DNA of 33,517 nt from Acidobacteriota bacterium. GTDB taxonomy: Bacteria > Acidobacteriota > Terriglobia > Terriglobales > Acidobacteriaceae. The position numbers and the translations under genes are program-made. The notes below the pieces were generated by a model. That model did not search any database and had not been told where the DNA came from. It worked only from the letters and a program-made list of their open reading frames with translations. Below are positions 26,575 through 33,517 of the stretch, piece by piece (position 1 is the stretch's first letter; each line of letters starts with the position of its first letter). Location of the stretch: assembly GCA_019236695.1 (NCBI GenBank), contig JAFAIN010000124.1:1-33517 (forward strand), read 5' to 3'.

Positions 26575-26676
26575 GTGCTCCCGGATTCTTCGCCCGCGGC
26601 CGCGTGGGTGGACCGCCACTCCAGGTGGAAGGTCATTCTGAGCGCGCCATGGCGGGCGAAGAATCTGGGAGCGCAC
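26575..26676. mobile_element. Candidate MITE/REPIN-like element
   Basis: Left arm gtgctcccggattcttcgcccgc (26575-26597), right arm gcgggcgaagaatctgggagcgcac (26652-26676); 14 bp perfect, extended pairing with one mismatch and a 2-bp insertion. No ORF. Confidence 0.5.
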
Positions 26677-26739
26677 TCGCCTTGCGCGGAGGGTAGTCTT
26701 CCTCTGCCGCGCATGTGTCCAACCGAAGGTGAAGGTTTT

Positions 26740-26797
26740 GGCTCTCAGCCTATTCCGATTTCCCACTTACTCAACTTCCCAATTACTCAATTCCCTC
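26740..26797. repeat. Octamer array, CAAYTNCY-like, abutting the crp-like gene stop
   Basis: GGCTCTCA GCCTATTC CGATTTCC CACTTACT CAACTTCC CAATTACT CAATTCCC in 8-bp phase. Confidence 0.55.
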
Positions 26798-27514
26798 CTA
26801 CACTGCCAGTTCCTGCAGCGCCTCCAGGTCGCGAACCACCAACGTTGCTCCCTTTACTTCCAATATCCGGTCGCGTTTCATCTCGCTGAGCACGCGCGTC
26901 ACCGTTTCGCGAGTGGTGCCGATCATCTCGGCCATCTGCTGATGCGTGAAGCCGGTGGTGATTTTCAGCTCGGATTTCAAAGCCGAGCGATTTTGCCCTG
27001 ACCATGAGAGCAGCAGGCTGGCGAACTTGCTGGCCGTGGAAGGCGCCAGCGCCAGCGACCTGATTTCCTGGCACGCTGCGTGGAATTCGGCGCTGAGCGC
27101 CCGGGCCACCTGCATGCTGAGCTCCGGGCTCTTCTTCAGCAGCCGGGTGAAGTCCTCGCGGCTGATGAATCGCGTCAGGCATGGCGACATGGCTTCGACC
27201 GTCGCCTGATGTGGCGTTCCGCCCACCACCGAACTCAGGCCAATGACTTCACCCGGCCGCGCGATCCGAATGATCACCGTCTTGCCTTCGCGCGACGTGC
27301 TCGAAAGCTTCACCTGGCCGGAGCAAATGACGGCAACGCCCCTCGCCGCCTGCCCTTCCACAGCCAGTACCGAACCTTGCGGGTAGGCCATAGAGTGGCT
27401 CACGGAACCGAGTTCCTGCTTCAATTGCGCAGAAACGTCGCAGAAAAAACCTCCCTTGCGCAGCGGGCAATCCTGGCAATCATCGACAACCGGCAATCCA
27501 TAAGGTGAGTTCAT
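26798..27514 (-). CDS. Crp/Fnr family transcriptional regulator with N-terminal cysteine cluster
   Basis: 238 aa; DDCQDCPLRKGGFFCD, cyclic-nucleotide-binding-like domain, HTH THQQMAEMIGTTRETVTRVLSEM. Confidence 0.92.
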   Translation of the reverse strand: MNSPYGLPVVDDCQDCPLRKGGFFCDVSAQLKQELGSVSHSMAYPQGSVLAVEGQAARGVAVICSGQVKLSSTSREGKTVIIRIARPGEVIGLSSVVGGTPHQATVEAMSPCLTRFISREDFTRLLKKSPELSMQVARALSAEFHAACQEIRSLALAPSTASKFASLLLSWSGQNRSALKSELKITTGFTHQQMAEMIGTTRETVTRVLSEMKRDRILEVKGATLVVRDLEALQELAV

Positions 27515-27521
27515 TGGTTCC

Positions 27522-27818
27522 TCAATATCGAATTTCTCCGCAAGCCTCGGCCGCGAAGTATTTGGTCAGTGGCCCATCCGCCACGAACTCGGCGTTGCTA
27601 TCCCGGTGAATGCAGTGAAGAAGCTTCCGCCCCGGCGCATCCACAAAAGTAAGATCGCAAACATCCACCGTAACTTTCTTTGAATCCAGTAACCCCACGA
27701 CCCCTGTCCAGGCGCGCTCCAGTTCAGCTACAGATGGACCTGCCAATCTTCCTTCCAGCTTCAACATCAGCGATGCCGGCGTCATAGCGGTCGTGATCTT
27801 CAGCGTTGTGGTCGTCAT
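27522..27818 (-). CDS. STAS domain protein (anti-anti-sigma-like)
   Basis: 98 aa; ASLMLKLEGRLAGPSVAELERAWTGVVGLLDSKKVTVDVCDLTFVDAPGRKLLHCIHR. Confidence 0.8.
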   Translation of the reverse strand: MTTTTLKITTAMTPASLMLKLEGRLAGPSVAELERAWTGVVGLLDSKKVTVDVCDLTFVDAPGRKLLHCIHRDSNAEFVADGPLTKYFAAEACGEIRY

Positions 27819-27993
27819 TTACTTCCGGCTTTCCGGCGAAACGACTGAGGCGCGGAGGAATCAAATGCAACAGCCACTTACTCCATTGCCGAAGCGCTTA
27901 GCCGTGCATCTCCCAAAGTGATCCGGCTCCGCGCCTCAATCGGTCCGCGATTACTTCGCCGCTTACGTCAGGGGGTGATACACACATCCCTGG

Positions 27994-28010
27994 AGCACGC
28001 ACTACGCCAA
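27994..28010 (-). promoter_or_regulatory. Candidate sigma54 -24/-12 promoter upstream of the STAS gene
   Basis: Reverse strand TTGGCGTAGTGCGTGCT; 9 of 12 defined positions match TGGCACR-N4-TTGCW, with GG-N10-GC spacing kept. Confidence 0.4.
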
Positions 28011-28136
28011 AGGTGTGAAGATCGTGGCATTGACTTAAGTGACTTATTTTGAGGGGAATGAGATGAGGGCGGAAAGTGTTCCGGTACCGTGACGAATTTT
28101 CGGGACGACGGAGGAGACGATATTTCGCCTCGACGA

Positions 28137-29966
<1,830 letters not shown>

Positions 29967-30035
29967 CTCCTATAGGTTAAAGGATGGCCCCAAATGATTG
30001 GTTACTCTGTATGGCCGGCTTCCGGATTCGCGGCG

Positions 30036-32753
30036 CTATTCAGACCGCAGGGCAGCCATGGGCTCAATTCGCGAGGCACGAAGCGCCGGGATCCAGGATG
30101 CTGAAATCGCCACCACGGCAATGATGACGAGCGCCAGCGCGATCAGCATCGGATTGGCTGTCCGTACTCCAAACAACATGCTCCTGACCATGCGGGAAGC
30201 GCCCAGGGCCGCCGGGATGCCGATCACAAGTCCGGCAGCGGTCATCAGCAGCGCCTGGCCCATGACCATGCGCAACACATCGCCATGGCGTGCCCCCAGC
30301 GCCATTCGCACTCCGATTTCGTGGGTGCGGCGCGCCACCGAGTATGCCATGACGCCGTAGATGCCGATCGATGCCAGCAGCAGAGCCAGCGCGCTGAAAA
30401 ACGATGAGAGGCCCGCAATCAGCCTTTCCTGGCGTAAGGAATTCGCCACCTGCTCCGCCAGCGGCGTGAACTGCAGAGAGATCTGCGGATCCAGGCTGTG
30501 TGCCGCGGCAAGAATCTCCCGCTCCAGCGCGGCCGGGGAGCCGAAAAAGCGCACCTCGTAATCACCGAGCGCGTGCTGTTCTCCGGAAAACGGATTCTGC
30601 GCGAGCGGAATGTAAATCGTGGGCGGCACGTCATCGCGCAGCCGCCGGTATTTGGCATCCTGCGCCACGCCCACGATCAGCACTGACCGTGTGTGCTCCA
30701 TCACGTTTTCCTGGTAGGAGCGGCCAATGGCGCTGCCGCCGGGGAACAACCTTCGCGCCGCCGTCTGGCTCACGATCGCTACCGGAGCCGAGTTCCCGGT
30801 GTCTGACTCTTTGAAATTACGGCCGGCGATGACCGGCGTCCCCAGGGTTTCGAAGTAGCCGGAAGTCACCAGGTTAAGGTATGCCCGCATTCGCCTGGCC
30901 GTTGCCTCACCCCCTGAGTGGCCCCCCGCAACCGAATCACCGGGCATGACGTCCCATTGCCAGGTTGTCCCGCTGATCGGCGTGACCACCGATCGGCTCG
31001 CCGATCGCACCCCGGGAAGTGCCTGCAATTGCTCCAGAAACTCGTTTGCAAGCTGGTCCCGCTGCGGGTTCGTTGGCCGCAGGCTGGCGATGTCATGCTG
31101 GATCAGGAGCACGCCGTCTTTATTGAATCCAAGTTTCTGGGTAAGCAAGTCGCGGAAGCTGGTTACGAAGAGCTCGGCCCCAAACAACAACAGGATCGAG
31201 AGCGCCACCTGCGCCGCGATCAGGATGCGCGTGGCCTCCCAGCGGCCGTGGCCTTCGCCCGACCGTGCGCTCTCCTTGAGCCTGGCCTGCGGCGCGCACT
31301 TTGCCGCTCGCAAGGCGGGCACCAGCCCAAACAGGATGGTTGCGCCCGCCGTTATGGCGAATATGAACGCAATTACTCGCAGATCGGGTGCCAGGTTCAG
31401 GTAATGCGGCGCCCGCGGGGAAGAAACCGAGCGCACCAGCAATCGGCCTCCCCACCACGCCAGCAGGGCGCCGAGGGATGCGCCCAGCAGTGCCAGGAGC
31501 AGGCTTTCGGTCAGCACTTGCCGCGCCAGCCGCGCCTGGCCTGCTCCGAGCGCCGCCCGCACCGCGAATTCATGCCGGCGGGCTCTCCCCTTCGCCAGCA
31601 GCAGGTTGGCAACATTGGCGCACGCGATCAGAAGCACCAGGGCGACCATGACGCACATCAGGATCAATGCGCGCCGGTAAGAAAACCTGAGGCTGGAAAC
31701 ACCATTCGCCACCGGAGCACAATCCAGCGCCATCTTTAGCCAGTCCTCGCGTTCCACACCAAAGCCGGTGTCTGGCGGCATGGCGCCGGCATCGATCGAG
31801 CGGGCCAGCGACGTCAATCGTGCCCGCGCCTGCTCCACCGAAACCCCCGGCTTCAGGCGGCCAATCACGGCAAACTCCCAGTCCATCGGCTGGTCAAGCG
31901 CGGGCCGCTCCGGATGCAGGATTCTTTCTGTCTCCAGCGGCACAATCACGTCAAAGTCGTCGCCTACGTCAGTGCCGAAAAAACCCGGGGGCATGACGCC
32001 AATGATCCGAAACGCGCTCTTGTGCAGCATGAGCCGGCGAGACGCCACTGCCGGATCGCGGCCGAACTCCCTCTGCCAGAAGCCATAACCGAGCACCGCC
32101 ACCGGGGTAGCGCCCCGCTGGTCATCCAGTTCTCCAAAAACGCGGCCCAGGACAGGCGAAACCCCAAGGGTCGAGAAATACTGGCCGCTGGCCATGATGG
32201 TGCGAGCCAATCGCTTCTCGCCGCCTGTCCCCAGGTCGTAGTCGGCCTGCTGGTAGGCGAAGGCGCCGCCGAATACGTCTGCCTGTTGCCTGATCTGTTG
32301 CCACAGAGCATATGTGAAGAGCGGGTAATCGTTTTTCTGGTTCAGCAGCACCAGGCGCTCCGGCTCCGCTACCGGAAGGCTTTTGAGCATCAGCGCGTTC
32401 ATCACCGCAAATATGGCGGCGTTTGCGCCTATGCCCAGCGCCAGGGTGGCTACCGCGACCGCCATGAACGCGGGCGCCCGCCGCAATTGCCGCAGGCCAT
32501 AGCCAACGTCCTGACGCAGCGATTCAAGCCAGGCCATGCCTCGAGCATCGCGGCACTCCTCGGCCACCAGTGCTACTCCGCCGAGAGAACGCAGCGCGGC
32601 CTGCCGGGCCGATTCCGCATCCATGCCCGCCGCGATGTTTTCCTCGATCTGCTGCTGGAGATGGAATGCGAGCTCGGATGCCAGGTCATGCTCGACGGCC
32701 TCGCGCCGCAACAGTGTCCGGAGCCGCAGGCGGAACTTCTGAAACCAGCGCAT
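30036..32753 (-). CDS. MacB/FtsX-type ABC permease (long acidobacterial-type permease)
   Basis: N-terminal FRLRLRTLLRREAVEHDLASELAFHLQQQIEENIAAGMDAESARQAALRSLGG, two FtsX-like permease blocks; ATG 32753 with GGAGGAG upstream. Confidence 0.9.
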   Translation of the reverse strand: MRWFQKFRLRLRTLLRREAVEHDLASELAFHLQQQIEENIAAGMDAESARQAALRSLGGVALVAEECRDARGMAWLESLRQDVGYGLRQLRRAPAFMAVAVATLALGIGANAAIFAVMNALMLKSLPVAEPERLVLLNQKNDYPLFTYALWQQIRQQADVFGGAFAYQQADYDLGTGGEKRLARTIMASGQYFSTLGVSPVLGRVFGELDDQRGATPVAVLGYGFWQREFGRDPAVASRRLMLHKSAFRIIGVMPPGFFGTDVGDDFDVIVPLETERILHPERPALDQPMDWEFAVIGRLKPGVSVEQARARLTSLARSIDAGAMPPDTGFGVEREDWLKMALDCAPVANGVSSLRFSYRRALILMCVMVALVLLIACANVANLLLAKGRARRHEFAVRAALGAGQARLARQVLTESLLLALLGASLGALLAWWGGRLLVRSVSSPRAPHYLNLAPDLRVIAFIFAITAGATILFGLVPALRAAKCAPQARLKESARSGEGHGRWEATRILIAAQVALSILLLFGAELFVTSFRDLLTQKLGFNKDGVLLIQHDIASLRPTNPQRDQLANEFLEQLQALPGVRSASRSVVTPISGTTWQWDVMPGDSVAGGHSGGEATARRMRAYLNLVTSGYFETLGTPVIAGRNFKESDTGNSAPVAIVSQTAARRLFPGGSAIGRSYQENVMEHTRSVLIVGVAQDAKYRRLRDDVPPTIYIPLAQNPFSGEQHALGDYEVRFFGSPAALEREILAAAHSLDPQISLQFTPLAEQVANSLRQERLIAGLSSFFSALALLLASIGIYGVMAYSVARRTHEIGVRMALGARHGDVLRMVMGQALLMTAAGLVIGIPAALGASRMVRSMLFGVRTANPMLIALALVIIAVVAISASWIPALRASRIEPMAALRSE

Positions 32754-32783
32754 CGCTGCTCCTCCCACCTTGGTTCCTCCCGC

Positions 32784-33131
32784 TCAGGCCTTCTGCAATA
32801 CCAGGTCGATTGCCGCCGAAAGGCGCTCCCACTGCTGCTGTTCGCGCTCCAGTTGCGCGCGGCCGGCCCGCGTGAGGCGGTAAAGCTTTGCCCGCCGGCC
32901 GCCATCCGTCTCCCCCCACCGGGCGGCAATCCAGCCCTGCTGCTCCAGCCGGTGCAGTGCCGGATACAGCGAGCCCTGCTGCACTTGCAGAACTTCGCGC
33001 GAAACCTGCTCAATCCGCTTGGCGATGCCCCAGCCATGCTTCGGGCCCAACGCCAGCGTGCGCAGAATCAAAACATCCAACGTGCCCTGTACCAATTCGC
33101 TGGGCTTTCCCACCGTGAATACCCCGATCAT
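32784..33131 (-). CDS. PadR family transcriptional regulator
   Basis: 115 aa; ELVQGTLDVLILRTLALGPKHGWGIAKRIEQVSREVLQVQQGSLYPALHRLEQQGWI. Confidence 0.93.
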   Translation of the reverse strand: MIGVFTVGKPSELVQGTLDVLILRTLALGPKHGWGIAKRIEQVSREVLQVQQGSLYPALHRLEQQGWIAARWGETDGGRRAKLYRLTRAGRAQLEREQQQWERLSAAIDLVLQKA

Positions 33132-33158
33132 CTACAATAGACGTACACTATTGTAGAT
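33130..33158. promoter_or_regulatory. Candidate PadR operator overlapping the padR start codon
   Basis: Perfect inverted repeat ATCTACAATAG-acgtaca-CTATTGTAGAT. Confidence 0.6.
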
Positions 33159-33261
33159 CGTCAACAATACGCCCCGAAACGTTTTTTTGCCCAGCCGGCC
33201 GGGCCTGAAGCCGCCGAGGATGAAAATGGGTTGGGCAGCCGCGGGAGCGCCGGCTCGCGCG

Positions 33262-33517
33262 CTACTCTCGCGCAGCCGCTTCTTCTTCCACCCAGAAGCG
33301 GTGGCCGGTGCGGCGGATGAACACATCTTCCAGGGTAGGCTTGCTGATGGAGACGCTGCGTATCTGGCCGGGAAACGCCTCCACGACTTCGGTCACAAAA
33401 CGGTGGCCGTTTTCGCGCTCGATTCGGACAGTGTTGTCGAGCACTGCAGCCTGCTCGTGGAAACGCCGCCTGATGTTTTCGGCGAGCGCTGGCGCCGAAG
33501 CGGCATCATTCGGCTCG
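33262..33517 (-). CDS. C-terminal part of an ABC transporter ATP-binding protein, truncated by the window edge
   Basis: Open to the edge: EPNDAASAPALAENIRRRFHEQAAVLDNTVRIERENGHRFVTEVVEAFPGQIRSVSISKPTLEDVFIRRTGHRFWVEEEAAARE; PTLEDVFIRRTGH is typical of DrrA/NatA-type ATPases. Confidence 0.8.
   Translation of the reverse strand, partial: EPNDAASAPALAENIRRRFHEQAAVLDNTVRIERENGHRFVTEVVEAFPGQIRSVSISKPTLEDVFIRRTGHRFWVEEEAAARE

Noticed and set aside
31914-33140. 408-aa plus-strand ORF
   Set aside because: Antisense to the permease and PadR genes, which have clear family matches.
33182-33205. T7 next to gcccagccggccgggc as a terminator
   Set aside because: The T-tract precedes the hairpin on the plus strand and would be an A-tract after it on the minus strand, so the order is wrong for an intrinsic terminator.

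Overview
The window looks like ordinary chromosomal DNA from a GC-rich bacterium, probably an acidobacterium. That lineage guess is inferred from the PadR plus long MacB/FtsX-type permease pair and the kinase-TPR protein; it was not tested. Most of it is housekeeping and regulatory coding sequence: a Fis-type HTH protein, cvpA, purC, smc, hicBA, a GNAT acetyltransferase, CsbD and a small membrane protein, lon, a zinc-ribbon protein, a DJ-1/PfpI protein, an M16 protease, rlmN, a TPR protein, ribA, a phosphoesterase, DUF2520, a NUDIX hydrolase, an M24 peptidase, a Ser/Thr kinase-TPR protein, an oxidoreductase, a Crp/Fnr regulator, a STAS protein, a sigma54 activator with two PAS domains, a permease, a PadR regulator, and the 3' end of an ABC ATPase. 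I saw no tRNA, rRNA, CRISPR array, transposase or defence island. The most interesting signals are non-coding. (1) Degenerate short-period arrays with 7- or 8-bp units and several unrelated unit sequences recur between genes, mostly just past stop codons. (2) Two tandem HAIR-like (HspR-type) operators sit directly upstream of lon. (3) A possible multi-branched RNA ends in a T8 tract after the zinc-ribbon gene. (4) A ~100-bp element with ~23-bp terminal inverted repeats resembles a MITE or REPIN. (5) A perfect 11-bp inverted repeat overlaps the padR start codon. (6) A sigma54-activator/STAS/FNR-like cluster has a plausible -24/-12 site. No database search or folding was run.
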